Source of the DNA: Nephrocerus scutellatus
Taxonomy: Eukaryota; Arthropoda; Insecta; Diptera; Pipunculidae
Assembly (NCBI GenBank): GCA_947095585.1
Contig: OX352763.1
Span: 67,135,067-67,199,066 of the forward strand
Length of the DNA: 64,000 bases
Direction of reading: 5' to 3'
Shown: positions 1 to 13,640 of the stretch, in pieces
Layout: each line of letters opens with the position of its first letter
How positions within the stretch are numbered: position 1 is the stretch's first letter
The notes under the pieces: model-generated
What the model saw: the letters and a program-made list of their open reading frames with translations, nothing else
What the model was told of the DNA's origin: nothing
The model's database searches: none
Made by a program: the position numbers and the translations under genes

Positions 1-79
1 AGCGATTCGCATCAAATTTTGAATGTTTGACTAAGATGTGACTATAAGATTTCTTCCTATGTATCTTCTGGAATTTGAT

Positions 80-866
80 CATTATTGTCTGGAATTTCTG
101 GAACAAAGCAATTTCTCAAGCGATTCGCATGAAATTTTGAATGTAGGACGAAGATGTGACAATAAGATTTCTTCCTATGGAACTTCTGGAATATGATCAT
201 TATTGTCTGGAGTTTCTGGAACGAAGCAATTTCTTAAGCCATTCGCATGAAATTTTGAATGTAGGACTAAGATGTGACTATAAGATTTCTTCCTATGGAA
301 CTTCTGGTATATGATCATTATTGTCAGGAGTTTCTGGAACAATGCTATTTTTCAAGCGATTCGCACGAAATTCGGAATGTGTGACTAAGATGTGACTATA
401 AGAATTCTTCCTATGGAACTTCTGGAACATGATCATTATGTCTAGAATTTCTGGAACAAAGCAATTTCTCAACCGATTCGCATAAAATTTTGAATGTAGG
501 AGTAAGATGTGACTATAAGATTTCTTCCTATGGAATTTCTGGAATATGATCTTTATTGTCTGGAATTTCTGGAACAAAGCAATTTCTCAAGCGATTCGCA
601 TGAAATTTTGAATGTAGGACGAAGATGTGACAATAAGATTTCTTCCTATGGAACTTCTGGAATATGATCATTATTGTCTGGAGTTTTTGGAACGAAGCAA
701 TTTCTCAAGCCATTCGCATGAAATTTTGAATGTAGGACTAAGATGTGACTATAAGATTTCTTCCTATGGAACTTCTGGTATATGATCATTATTGTCAGGA
801 GTTTCTGGAACAATGCTATTTTTCAAGCGATTCGCACGAAATTCGGAATGTGTGACTAAGATGTGA
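80..866. repeat. Local duplication, offset 471 bp (four monomers minus 1)
   Basis: About 80-395 is repeated at about 551-866. The shared rare mark is GATGTGACAATAAG at about 154 and 625, followed by matching monomers with GAACGAAGC, CAAGCCATTCG and GGAACAATGC. The offset is 471, not 472, because of the 1-bp deletion near 435. The copies diverge after about 395 and 866. Confidence 0.75.
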
Positions 867-1479
867 CTATAAGATTTCTTCCTATGGACCTTCTGGAATA
901 TTATCATTATTGTCTGGAATTTCTGGAACAAAGCAATTACTCAAGCGATTCGCATCAAATTCGGAATGTTTGACTAAGATGTGACTATAAGATTTCTTCC
1001 TATGGAACTTCTGGAATATGATCATTATTGTCTGGAGTTTCTGGAACAAAGCAATTTCTCAAGACATTCGCATGAAATTTTGAATGTAGGTCTAAGATGT
1101 GACTATAAGATTTCTTCCTATGGAACTTCTGGAATATTATCATTATTGTCAGGAGTTTCTGGAACAAAGCAATTTCTCAAGCGATTCGCATCAAATTTTG
1201 AATGTTTGACTAAGATGTGACTATAAGATTTCTTCCTATGGAACTTCTGGAATATGATCATTATTTTCTGGAATTTCTGGAACAAAGCAATTTTTCAAGC
1301 GATTCGCACGAAATTCGGAATGTGTGACTAAGATGTGACTATAAGATTTCTTCCTATGGAACTTCTGGAATATGATCATTATTGTCTGGAATTTCTGGAA
1401 CAAAGCAATTTTTCAAGCGATTCGCACGAAATTCAGAATGTAGGACTAAGATGTGACTATAAGATTTCTTCATATGGAA

Positions 1480-2480
1480 CTTCTGGAATATGATCATTAT
1501 TGTCTGGAATTTCTGGAACAAAGCAATTTTTCAAGCGATTCGCACGAAACTCGGAGTGTGTGACTAAGATGTGACTATAAGATTTCTTCCTATGGAACTT
1601 CTGGAATATGATCATTATTGTCTGGAATTTCTGAAACAAAGCAAGTTTTCAAGCGATTCGCACGAAATTCGGAATGTGTGACTAAGATGTGATTATAAGA
1701 TTTTTTCCTATGGAACTTCTGGAATATGATCATTATTGTCTGGAATTTCTGGAACAAAGCAATTTTTCAAGCGATTCGCACGAAATTCGGAATGTGTGAC
1801 TAAGATGTGACTATAAGATTTCTTCCTATGTAATTTTTGGAATACGATCATTTTTGTCTGGAATTTCTGGAACAAAGCAATTTCTCAAGCGATTCGCATG
1901 AAATTTGGAATGTAGGACTAACATGTGACTATAAGATTTCATCCTATGGAACTTCTGGAATATGATCATTATTGTCTGGAATTTCTGGAACAAAGCAATT
2001 TTTCAAGCGATTCGCACGAAATTCGGAGTGTGTGACTAAGATGTGACTATAAGATTTCTTCCTATGGAACTTCTGGAATATGATCATTATTGTCTGGAAT
2101 TTCTGAAACAAAGCAATTTTTCAAGCGATTCGCACGAAATTCGGAATGTGTGACTAAGATGTGACTATAAGATTTTTTCCTATGGAACTTCTGGAATATG
2201 ATCATTATTGTCTGGAATTTCTGGAACAAAGCAATTTTTCAAGCGATTCGCACGAAATTCGGAATGTGTGACTAAGATGTGACTATAAGATTTCTTCCTA
2301 TGGAATTTTTGGAATATGATCATTATTGTCTGGAATTTCTGGAACAAAGCAATTTCTCAAGCGATTCGCATGAAATTTGGAATGTAGGACTAAGATGTGA
2401 CTATAAGATTTCATCCTATGGAACTTCTGGAATATGATCATTATTGTCTGGAATTTCTGGAACAAAGCAATTTTTCAAGC
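1480..2480. repeat. Tandem 4-monomer (472-bp) duplication
   Basis: Two successive copies of about 472 bp share GGAGTGTGTG, then CTGAAACAAAG at about 1,630 and 2,102, then AGATTTTTTCC, then an AATTTTTGG monomer, then GATTTCATCC at 1935 and 2407. The copies have drifted slightly, for example TGTAATTTTTGG against TGGAATTTTTGG. Confidence 0.75.
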
Positions 2481-4899
2481 GATTCGCACGAAATTCGGAA
2501 TGTAGGACTAAGATGTGACTATAAGATTTCTTCCTATGGAATTTCTGGAATATGATCATTATTGTCTGGAATTTCTGGAACAAAGCAATTTTTCAAGCGA
2601 TTCGCACGAAATTCGGAATGTGTGACTAAGATGTGCCTATAAGATTTCTTCCTATGGAACTTCTGGAATATGATCATTATTGTCTGGAATTTCTAGAACA
2701 AAGCAATTTTTCAAGCGATTCGCACGAAATTCGGAGTGTGTGACTAAGATGTGACTATAAGATTTCTTCCTATGGAACTTCTGGAATATGATCATTATTG
2801 TCTGGAATTTCTGGAACAAAGCAATTTTTCAAGCGATTCGCACGAAATTCGGAATGTGTGACTAAGATGTGACTTTAAGATTTCTTCCTTTGGAACTTCT
2901 GGAATATGATCATTATTGTCTGGAATTTCTGGAACAAAGCCATTTCTCAAGCGATTCGCATGAAATTTTGAATGTAGGACTAAGATGTAACTATAAGATT
3001 TCTTCCTATGGAACTTCTGGAATATGATCATTATTGTCTGGAGTTTCTGGAACAAAGCTATTTTTCAAGCGATTCGCACGAAATTGGGAATGTGTGACTA
3101 AGATGTGACTATAAGATTTCTTTCTATGCAACTTCTGGAATATGATCATTATTTTCTGGAATTTCTGGAACAAAGCAATTTCTCAAGCGATTCGCATCAA
3201 ATTCGGAATGTCTGACTAAGATGTGACTATAAGATTTTTTCCTATGGAATTTCTGGAAAATGATAATTATTGTCTGGAATTTCTGGAACAAAGCAATTTC
3301 TCAAGCGATTCGCACGAAATTTTGAATGTAGGACTAAGATGTGACTATAAGATTTCTTCCTATGGAATTTCTTGTATATGATCAATATTGTCAGGAGTTT
3401 CTGGAACAAAGCTATTTTTCAAGCGATTCGCACGAAATTCGGAATGTAGGACTAAGATGTGACTATAAGATTTCTTTCTATGGACCTTATGGAATATGAT
3501 CATTATTGTCTGGAATTTCTGGAACAAAGCAATTTCTCATGCGATTCGCATCAAATTCGGAATGTGTGACTAAGATGTGACTATAAGATTTCTTCCTATG
3601 GAACTTCTGGAATATGATCATTATTGTCTAGAATTTCTGGAACAAAGCAATTTCTCAAGCGATTCGCATGATATTTTGAATGTAGGAGTAAGATGTGACT
3701 ATAAGATTTCTTCCTATGGAATTTCTGGAATATGATCATTATTGTCTGGAATTTCTGGAACAAAGCAATTTCTCAAGCGATTCGCATGAAATTTTGAATG
3801 TAGGACTAAGATGTGACTATAAGATTTCTTCCTATGGAACTGCTGGAATATGATCATTATTGTCTGGAGTTTCTGGAACAAAGCAATTTCTCAAGCGATT
3901 CGCATGAAATTTTGAATGTAGGACTAAGATGTGACTATAAGATTTCTTCCTATGGAACTTCTGGAATATGATCATTATTGTCTGGAGTTTCTGGAACAAA
4001 GCAATTTCTCAAGCGATTCGCATGAAACTTTGAATGTAGGACTAAGATGTGCCTATAAGATTTCTTCCTATGGAACTTCTGGTATATGATCATTATTGTC
4101 AGGATTTTCTGGAACAAAGCTATTTTTCAAGCGATTCGCACGAAATTGGGAATGTTGGACTAAGATGTGACTATAAGATTTCTTTCTATGGACCTTCTGG
4201 AATATGATCATTATTGTCTGGAATTTCTGGAACAAAGCAATTTTTCAAGCGATTCGCACGAAATTCGGAATGTAGGACTAAGATGTGACTATAAGATTTC
4301 TTCCTATGGAACTTCTGGAATATGATCATTATTGTCTGGAATTTCTGGAACAAAGCAATTTTTCAAGCGATTCGCACGAAATTCGGAATGTGTGACTAAG
4401 ATGTGCCTATAAGATTTCTTCCTATGGAACTTCTGGAATATGATCATTATTGTCTGGAATTTCTGGAACAAAGCAATTCTTCAAGCGATTCGCACGAAAT
4501 TCGGAGTGTGTGACTAAGATGTGACTATAAGATTTCTTCCTATGGAACTTCTGGAATATGATCATTATTGTCTGGAATTTCTGGAACAAAGCAATTTCTC
4601 AATCGATTCGCATGAAATTTTGAATGTAGCCCTAAGATGTGCCTATAAGATTTCTTCCTATGGAACTTCTGGAATATGATCATTATTGTCTGGAGTTTCT
4701 GGAACAAAGCAATTTCTCAAGCGATTCGCATGAAATTTTGAATGTAGGACTAAGATGTGACTATAAGATATCTTTCTATGGACCTTCTGGAATATGATCA
4801 TTATTGTCTGGAATTTCTGGAACAAAGCAATTTCTCAAGCGATTCGCATCAAATTCGGAATGTCTGACTAAGATGTGACTATAAGATTTCTTCCTATGG

Positions 4900-5745
4900 A
4901 ACTTCTGGAATATGATCATTATTGTCTGGAATTTCTGGAACAAAGCAATTTTTCAAGCGATTCGCACGAAACTCGGAGTGTGTGACTAAGATGTGACAAT
5001 AAGATTTCTTCCTATGGAACTTCTGGAATATGATCATTATAGTCTGGAATTTCTGAAACAAAGCAATTTTTCAAGCAATTCGCACGAAATTCGGAATGTG
5101 TGACTAAGATGTGACTATAAGATTTTTTCCTATGGAACTTCTGGAATATGATCATTATTGTCTGGAATTTCTGGAACAAAGCAATTTTTCAAGCGATTCG
5201 CACGAAATTCGGAATGTGTGACTAAGATGTGACTATAAGATTTCTTCCTATGTAATTTTTGGAATATGATCATTATTGTCTGGAATTTCTGGAACAAAGC
5301 AATTTCTCAAGCGATTCGCATGAAATTTGGAATGTAGGACTAAGATGTGACTATAAGATTTCATCCTATGGAACTTCTGGAATATGATCATTATTGTCTG
5401 GAATTTCTGGAACAAAGCAATTTTTCAAGCGATTCGCACGAAATTCGGAATGTAGGACTAAGATGTGACTATAAGATTTCTTCCTATGGAATTTCTGGAA
5501 TATGATCATTATTGTCTGGAATTTCTGGAACAAAGCAATTTTTCAAGCGATTCGCACGAAATTCGGAATGTGTGACTAAGATGTGCCTATAAGATTTCTT
5601 CCTATGGAACTTCTGGAATATGATCATTATTGTCTGGAATTTCTGGAACAAAGCAATTTTTCAAGCGATTCGCATGAAATTCGGAGTGTGTGACTAAGAT
5701 GTGACTATAAGATTTCTTCCTATGGAACTTCTGGAATATGATCAT
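4900..5745. repeat. Copy of about 1,950-2,795 at offset 2,950 bp (25 monomers)
   Basis: GATTTCATCC (2407 and 5357) and ATGTGCCTAT (2631 and 5581) both lie 2,950 bp apart, as do the CTGAAACAAAG and AGATTTTTTCC monomers before them. The left part also carries GAAACTCGGAG, which matches the earlier 4-monomer copy near 1,547 at offset 3,422. The block therefore looks like a mosaic of two related copies. Confidence 0.7.
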
Positions 5746-7199
5746 TATTGTCTGGAATTTCTGGAACAAAGCAATTTCTCAAGCGATTCGCATTAAATTT
5801 TGAATGTAGCACTAAGATGTGACTATAAGATTTCTTCCTATGGAATTTTTGGAATTTGAACATTATTGTCTGGAATTTCTGGAACAAAGCTATTTCTTAA
5901 GCGATTCGCATGAAATTTGGAATGTAGGACTAAGATGTGACTATAAGATTTCTTCCTATGGAACTTCTGGAAAATGATCATTATTGTCTTGAATTTCTGG
6001 AACAAAGCAATTTTTCAAGCGATTCGCACGAAATTCGGAATGTAGGACTAAGATGTGACTATAAGATTTCTTCCTATGGAACTTCTGGAATATGATCATT
6101 ATTGTCTGGAATTTCTGGAACAAAGCAATTTTTCAAGCGATTCGCACGAAATTCGGAATGTGTGACTAAGATGTGACTTTAAGATTTCTTCCTATGGAAC
6201 TTCTGGAATATGATCATTATTGTCTGGATTTTCTGGAACAAAGCCATTTCTCAAGCGATTCGCACGAAATTTTGAATGTAGGACTAAGATGTGACTATAA
6301 GATTTCTTCCTATGGAACTTCTGGAATATGATCTGTTGTCTGGAATTTCTGAAACAAAGCAATTTTTCAAGCGATTCGCACGAATTTCGGAATGTGTGAC
6401 TAAGATGTGACTATAAGATTTCTTCCTATGGAATTTCTTGAATATGATCATTATTGTCAGGAGTTTCTGGAACAAAGCTATTTTTCAAGCGATTCGCACG
6501 AAATTGGGAACGTCGGACTAAGATGTGACTATAAGATATCTTTCTATGGACCTTCTGGAATATGATCATTATTGTCTGGAATTTCTGGAACAAAGCAATT
6601 TCTCAAGCGATTCGCATCAAATTCGGAATGTTTGACTAAGATGTGACTATAAGATTTTTCCTATGGAACTTTTGGAATATTATCATTATTTTCTGGAATT
6701 TCTGGAACAAAGCAATTTTTCAAGCGATTCGCACGAAATTCGGAATGTAGGACTAAGATGTGACTATAAGATTTCTTTCTATGGACCTTATGGAATATGA
6801 TCATTATTGTCTGGAATTTCTGGAACAAAGCAATTTCTCATGCGATTCGCATCAAATTCGGAATGTGTGACTAAGATGTGACTATAAGATTTCTTCCTAT
6901 GGAACTTCTGAAACATGCTCATTATAGTCTAGAATTTCTGGAACAAAGCAATTTCTCAAGCGATTCGCATGAAATTTTGAATGTAGGAGTAAGATGTGAC
7001 TATAAGATTTCTTCCTATGGAATTTCTGGAATATGATCATTATTGTCTGGAATTTCTGGAACAAAGCAATTTCTCAAGCGATTCGCATGAAATTTTGAAT
7101 GTAGGACGAAGATGTGACTATAAGATTTCTTCCTATGGAACTTTTGGAATATTATCATTATTTTCTGGAATTTCTGGAACAAAGCAATTTTTCAAGCGA

Positions 7200-8520
7200 T
7201 TCGCACGAAATTCGGAATGTGTGACTAAGATGTGACTATAAGATTTCTTCCTATGGAACTTCTGGAATATGATCATTATTGTCTGGATTTTCTGGAACAA
7301 AGCAATTTTTCAAGCGATTCGCACGAAATTCGGAGTGTGTGACTAAGATGTGACTATAAGATTTCTTCCTATGGAACTTCTGGAATATGATCATTATTGT
7401 CTGGATTTTCTGGAACAAAGCAATTTTTCAAGCGATTCGCACGAAATTCGGAATGTGTGACTAAGATGTGACTTTAAGATTTCTTCCTATGGAACTTCTG
7501 GAATATGATCATTATTGTCTGGATTTTCTGGAACAAAGCCATTTCTCAAGCGATTCGCACGAAATTTTGAATGTAGGACTAAGATGTGACTATAAGATTT
7601 CTTCCTATGGAACTTCTGGAATATGATCATTATTGTCTGGAATTTCTGAAACAAAGCAATTTTTCTAGCGATTCGCACGAATTTCGGAATGTGTGACTAA
7701 GATGTGACTATAAGATTTCTTCCTATGGAATTTCTTGAATATGATCATTATTGTCAGGAGTTTCTGGAACAAAGCTATTTTTCAAGCGATTCGCACGAAA
7801 TTGGGAACGTCGGACTAAGATGTGACTATAAGATATCTTTCTATGGACCTTCTGGAATATGATCATTATTGTCTGGAATTTCTGGAACAAAGCAATTTCT
7901 CAAGCGATTCGCATCAAATTCGGAATGTTTGACTAAGATGTGACTATAAGATTTTTCCTATGGAACTTTTGGAATATTATCATTATTTTCTGGAATTTCT
8001 GGAACAAAGCAATTTTTCAAGCGATTCGCACGAAATTCGGAATGTAGGACTAAGATGTGACTATAAGATTTATTTCTATGGACCTTATGGAATATGATCA
8101 TTATTGTCTGGAATTTCTGGAACAAAGCAATTTCTCATGCGATTCGCATCAAATTCGGAATGTGTGACTAAGATGTGACTATAAGATTTCTTCCTATGGA
8201 ACTTCTGAAACATGCTCATTATAGTCTAGAATTTCTGGAACAAAGCAATTTCTCAAGCGATTCGCATGAAATTTTGAATGTAGGAGTAAGATGTGACTAT
8301 AAGATTTCTTCCTATGGAATTTCTGGAATATGATCATTATTGTCTGGAATTTCTGGAACAAAGCAATTTCTCAAGCGATTCGCATGAAATTTTGAATGTA
8401 GGACGAAGATGTGACTATAAGATTTCTTCCTATGGAACTTTTGGAATATTATCATTATTTTCTGGAATTTCTGGAACAAAGCAATTTTTCAAGCGATTCG
8501 CACGAAATTCGGAATGTAGG
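7200..8520. repeat. Block copied at about 10,938-12,258 (offset 3,738 bp)
   Basis: Corresponding marks, including GACTTTAAG (7470 and 11208), TTTTTCTAGCGATTCG, AACGTCGG and the ACATGCTC monomer, lie 3,738 bp apart over about 1.3 kb. Few differences are visible, for example CTATGGAAC against CTATGAAAC near 11,108. Both copies contain the one-base-short GATTTTTCC monomer. Confidence 0.75.
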
Positions 8521-8985
8521 ACTAAGATGTGACTATAAGATTTCTTTCTATGGACCTTATGGAATATGATCATTATTGTCTGGAATTTCTGGAACAAAGC
8601 AATTTCTCATGCGATTCGCATCAAATTCGGAATGTGTGACTAAGATGTGACTATAAGATTTCTTCCTATGGAACTTCTGAAACATGCTCATTATAGTCTA
8701 GAATTTCTGGAACAAAGCAATTTCTCAAGCGATTCGCATGAAATTTTGAATGTAGGAGTAAGATGTGACTATAAGATTTCTTCCTATGGAATTTCTGGAA
8801 TATGATCGTTATTGTCTGGAATTTCTGGAACAAAGCAATTTCTCAAGCGATTCGCATGAAATTTTGAATGTAGGACGAAGATGTGACTATAAGATTTCTT
8901 CCTACGGAACTTCTGGATTATGATCATTATTGTCTGGAGTTTCTGGAACAAAGCAATTTCTCAAGCGACTATAAGATTTCTTCCT
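8040..8985. repeat. Tandem 4-monomer (472-bp) unit ending in a deletion
   Basis: The monomer order GGACCTTATGG, AACATGCTC, GGAGTAAG, GGACGAAG appears twice 472 bp apart, from about 8,040 and 8,512. The second pass ends in a monomer with CCTACGGAAC and then the 36-bp deletion scar at 8,968. The same four-monomer order appears again near 9,300-10,130, 14,630-15,470 and 19,470-20,310. Confidence 0.7.
8961..8975. repeat. Deletion scar: monomer lacking 36 bp
   Basis: CAAGCGA is joined directly to CTATAAG at 8968/8969. This removes the rest of the CpG segment and the GATGTGA linker (monomer positions 77-112). The join has a GA microhomology. It explains why landmarks spaced by 11 monomers elsewhere are 1,261 bp apart here: 1,298 minus 36, minus 1 for the GATTTTTCC deletion. 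I saw this junction only once. Confidence 0.85.
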
Positions 8986-10424
8986 ATGGAATTTCTTGAA
9001 TATGATCATTATTGTCAGGAGTTTCTGGAACAAAGCTATTTTTCAAGCGATTCGCACGAAATTGGGAACGTCGGACTAAGATGTGACTATAAGATATCTT
9101 TCTATGGACCTTCTGGAATATGATCATTATTGTCTGGAATTTCTGGAACAAAGCAATTTCTCAAGCGATTCGCATCAAATTCGGAATGTTTGACTAAGAT
9201 GTGACTATAAGATTTTTCCTATAGAACTTTTGGAATATTATCATTATTTTCTGGAATTTCTGGAACAAAGCAATTTTTCAAGCGATTCGCACGAAATTCG
9301 GAATGTAGGACTAAGATGTGACTATAAGATTTATTTCTATGGACCTTATGGAATATGATCATTATTGTCTGGAATTTCTGGAACAAAGCAATTTCTCATG
9401 CGATTCGCATCAAATTCGGAATGTGTGACTAAGATGTGACTATAAGATTTCTTCCTATGGAACTTCTGAAACATGCTCATTATAGTCTAGAATTTCTGGA
9501 ACAAAGCAATTTCTCAAGCGATTCGCATGAAATTTTGAATGTAGGAGTAAGATGTGACTATAAGATTTCTTCCTATGGAATTTCTGGAATATGATCATTA
9601 TTGTCTGGAATTTCTGGAACAAAGCAATTTCTCAAGCGATTCGCATGAAATTTTGAATGTAGGACGAAGATGTGACTATAAGATTTCTTCCTATGGAACT
9701 TTTGGAATATTATCATTATTTTCTGGAATTTCTGGAACAAAGCAATTTTTCAAGCGATTCGCACGAAATTCGGAATGTAGGACTAAGATGTGACTATAAG
9801 ATTTCTTTCTATGGACCTTATGGAATATGATCATTATTGTCTGGAATTTCTGGAACAAAGCAATTTCTCATGCGATTCGCATCAAATTCGGAATGTGTGA
9901 CTAAGATGTGACTATAAGATTTCTTCCTATGGAACTTCTGAAACATGCTCATTATAGTCTAGAATTTCTGGAACAAAGCAATTTCTCAAGCGATTCGCAT
10001 GAAATTTTGAATGTAGGAGTAAGATGTGACTATAAGATTTCTTCCTATGGAATTTCTGGAATATGATCGTTATTGTCTGGAATTTCTGGAACAAAGCAAT
10101 TTCTCAAGCGATTCGCATGAAATTTTGAATGTAGGACGAAGATGTGACTATAAGATTTCTTCCTACGGAACTTCTGGATTATGATCATTATTGTCTGGAG
10201 TTTCTGGAACAAAGCAATTTCTCAAGCGATTCGCATGAAATTTTGAATGTAGGACTAAGATGTGACTATAAGATTTCTTCCTATGGAACTTCTGGTATAT
10301 GTTCATTATTGTCAGGATTTTCTGGAACAAAGCTATTTTTCAAGCGATTCGCACGAAATTGGGAATGTTGGACTAAGATGTGACTATAAGATTTCTTTCT
10401 ATGGACCTTCTGGAATATTATCAT

Positions 10425-12270
10425 TATTGTCTGGAATTTCTGGAACAAAGCAATTTTTCAAGCGATTCGCACGAAATTCGGAGTGTGTGACTAAGATGTG
10501 ACTATAAGATATCTTTCTATGGACCTTCTGGAATATGATCATAATTGTCTGGAATTTCTGGAACAAAGCAATTTCTCAAGCGATTCGCATCAAATTCGGA
10601 ATGTCTGACTAAGATGTGACTATAAGATTTTTTCCTATGGAATTTCTGGAATATGATCATTATTGTCTGGAATTTCTGGAACAAAGCAATTTCTCAAGCG
10701 ATTCGCATGAAATTTTGAATGTAGGACTAAGATGTGACTATAAGATTTCTTCCTATGGAACTTCTGGAATATGATCATTATTGTCTGGAGTTTCTGGAAC
10801 AAAGCAATTTCTCAAGCGATTCGCATGAAATTTTGAATGTAGGACGAAGATGTGACTATAAGATTTCTTCCAATGGAACTTTTGGAATATTATCATTATT
10901 TTCTGGAATTTCTGGAACAAAGCAATTTTTCAAGCGATTCGCACGAAATTCGGAATGTGTGACTAAGATGTGACTATAAGATTTCTTCCTATGGAACTTC
11001 TGGAATATGATCATTATTGTCTGGATTTTCTGGAACAAAGCAATTTTTCAAGCGATTCGCACGAAATTCGGAGTGTGTGACTAAGATGTGACTATAAGAT
11101 TTCTTCCTATGAAACTTCTGGAATATGATCATTATTGTCTGGATTTTCTGGAACAAAGCAATTTTTCAAGCGATTCGCACGAAATTCGGAATGTGTGACT
11201 AAGATGTGACTTTAAGATTTCTTCCTATGGAACTTCTGGAATATGATCATTATTGTCTGGATTTTCTGGAACAAAGCCATTTCTCAAGCGATTCGCACGA
11301 AATTTTGAATGTAGGACTAAGATGTGACTATAAGATTTCTTCCTATGGAACTTCTGGAATATGATCATTATTGTCTGGAATTTCTGAAACAAAGCAATTT
11401 TTCTAGCGATTCGCACGAATTTCGGAATGTGTGACTAAGATGTGACTATAAGATTTCTTCCTATGGAATTTCTTGAATATGATCATTATTGTCAGGAGTT
11501 TCTGGAACAAAGCTATTTTTCAAGCGATTCGCACGAAATTGGGAACGTCGGACTAAGATGTGACTATAAGATATCTTTCTATGGACCTTCTGGAATATGA
11601 TCATTATTGTCTGGAATTTCTGGAACAAAGCAATTTCTCAAGCGATTCGCATCAAATTCGGAATGTTTGACTAAGATGTGACTATAAGATTTTTCCTATG
11701 GAACTTTTGGAATATTATCATTATTTTCTGGAATTTCTGGAACAAAGCAATTTTTCAAGCGATTCGCACGAAATTCGGAATGTAGGACTAAGATGTGACT
11801 ATAAGATTTATTTCTATGGACCTTATGGAATATGATCATTATTGTCTGGAATTTCTGGAACAAAGCAATTTCTCATGCGATTCGCATCAAATTCGGAATG
11901 TGTGACTAAGATGTGACTATAAGATTTCTTCCTATGGAACTTCTGAAACATGCTCATTATAGTCTAGAATTTCTGGAACAAAGCAATTTCTCAAGCGATT
12001 CGCATGAAATTTTGAATGTAGGAGTAAGATGTGACTATAAGATTTCTTCCTATGGAATTTCTGGAATATGATCATTATTGTCTGGAATTTCTGGAACAAA
12101 GCAATTTCTCAAGCGATTCGCATGAAATTTTGAATGTAGGACGAAGATGTGACTATAAGATTTCTTCCTATGGAACTTTTGGAATATTATCATTATTTTC
12201 TGGAATTTCTGGAACAAAGCAATTTTTCAAGCGATTCGCACGAAATTCGGAATGTAGGACTAAGATGTGA
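10425..12270. repeat. Block copied at about 13,256-15,101 (offset 2,831 bp)
   Basis: About 1.85 kb is repeated at 24 monomers minus 1 bp. Shared marks are GATATCTTTC with GATCATAATTG, CTTCCAATGG, CTATGAAACTTC, GACTTTAAG (11208 and 14039) and AACGTCGG. One visible difference is TTTCTAGCG near 11,402, which reads TTTCAAGCG in the second copy. The copies diverge after about 12,260 and 15,095. Confidence 0.78.
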
Positions 12271-12579
12271 CTATAAGATTTCTTCCTATGGAATTTCTGG
12301 AATATGATCGTTATTGTCTGGAATTTCTGGAACAAAGCAATTTCTCAAGCGATTCGCATGAAATTTTGAATGTAGGAGTAAGATGTGACTATAAGATTTC
12401 TTCCTATGGAATTTCTGGAATATGATCGTTATTGTCTGGAATTTCTGGAACAAAGCAATTTCTCAAGCGATTCGCATGAAATTTTGAATGTAGGACGAAG
12501 ATGTGACTATAAGATTTCTTCCTACGGAACTTCTGGATTATGATCATTATTGTCTGGAGTTTCTGGAACAAAGCAATTT

Positions 12580-13640
12580 CTCAAGCGATTCGCATGAAAT
12601 TTTGAATGTAGGACTAAGATGTGACTATAAGATTTCTTCCTATGGAACTTCTGGTATATGTTCATTATTGTCAGGATTTTCTGGAACAAAGCTATTTTTC
12701 AAGCGATTCGCACGAAATTGGGAATGTTGGACTAAGATGTGACTATAAGATTTCTTTCTATGGACCTTCTGGAATATGATCATTATTGTCTGGAACTTCT
12801 GGAACAAAGCAATTTTTCAAGCGATTCGCACGAAATTCGGAATGTAGGACTAAGATGTGACTATAAGATTTCTTCCTATGGAACTTCTGGAATATGATCA
12901 TTATTGTCTGGAATTTCTGGAACAAAGCAATTTTTCAAGCGATTCGCACGAAATTCGGAATGTGTGACTAAGATGTGCCTATAAGATTTCTTCCTATGGA
13001 ACTTCTGGAATATGATCATTATTGTCTGGAATTTCTGGAACAAAGCAATTTTTCAAGCGATTCGCACGAAATTCGGAATGTGTGACTAAGATGTGACTAT
13101 AAGATTTCTTCCTATGGAACTTCTGGAATATGATCATTATTGTCTGGAATTTCTGGAACAAAGCAATTTCTCAAGCGATTCGCATGAAATTTTGAATGTA
13201 GCCCTAAGATGTGCCTATAAGATTTCTTCCTATGGAACTTCTGGAATATGATCATTATTGTCTGGAATTTCTGGAACAAAGCAATTTTTCAAGCGATTCG
13301 CACGAAATTCGGAGTGTGTGACTAAGATGTGACTATAAGATATCTTTCTATGGACCTTCTGGAATATGATCATAATTGTCTGGAATTTCTGGAACAAAGC
13401 AATTTCTCAAGCGATTCGCATCAAATTCGGAATGTCTGACTAAGATGTGACTATAAGATTTTTTCCTATGGAATTTCTGGAATATGATCATTATTGTCTG
13501 GAATTTCTGGAACAAAGCAATTTCTTAAGCGATTCGCATGAAATTTTGAATGTAGGACTAAGATGTGACTATAAGATTTCTTCCTATGGAACTTCTGGAA
13601 TATGATCATTATTGTCTGGAGTTTCTGGAACAAAGCAATT
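12580..13640. repeat. Block copied at about 16,000-17,060 (offset 3,421 bp)
   Basis: Shared marks include GTATATGTTCATTATTG, the rare CTGGAACTTCTGGAAC (about 12,790 and 16,211), GTAGCCCTAAGATGTGCC (about 13,198 and 16,619) and GATATCTTTC. The copies diverge near 13,640 and 17,060, where the second switches to a GCTATTTTTC monomer. Confidence 0.75.

Larger units (their letters stand above)
1..6150. repeat. Array segment 1: mixed monomers with short 4-monomer duplications
   Basis: Class A, class B and an intermediate type (CATCAAATTCGG with GTTTGAC or GTCTGAC) are interspersed. Small local duplications dominate, with offsets of 471-472 bp (four monomers). Rare marks include GAAACTCGGAG at about 1,547 and 4,969, and GATTTCATCC at 1935, 2407 and 5357. 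A 1-bp deletion lies near 435 (ATTATGTC). The right edge is approximate and is set where GACTTTAAG and AACGTCGG monomers become regular. No gene is present. Confidence 0.75.

Noticed and set aside
12031..12270. Plus-strand open frames of about 60-81 codons with near-identical peptides, recurring all along the window
   Set aside because: They are satellite monomers read through. Because 118 is one more than a multiple of 3, each monomer is read in the next frame, and an ATG and a stop recur at fixed monomer positions. Lengths depend on local substitutions, no codon-level conservation is visible, and all copies share the repeat's DNA-level variation.
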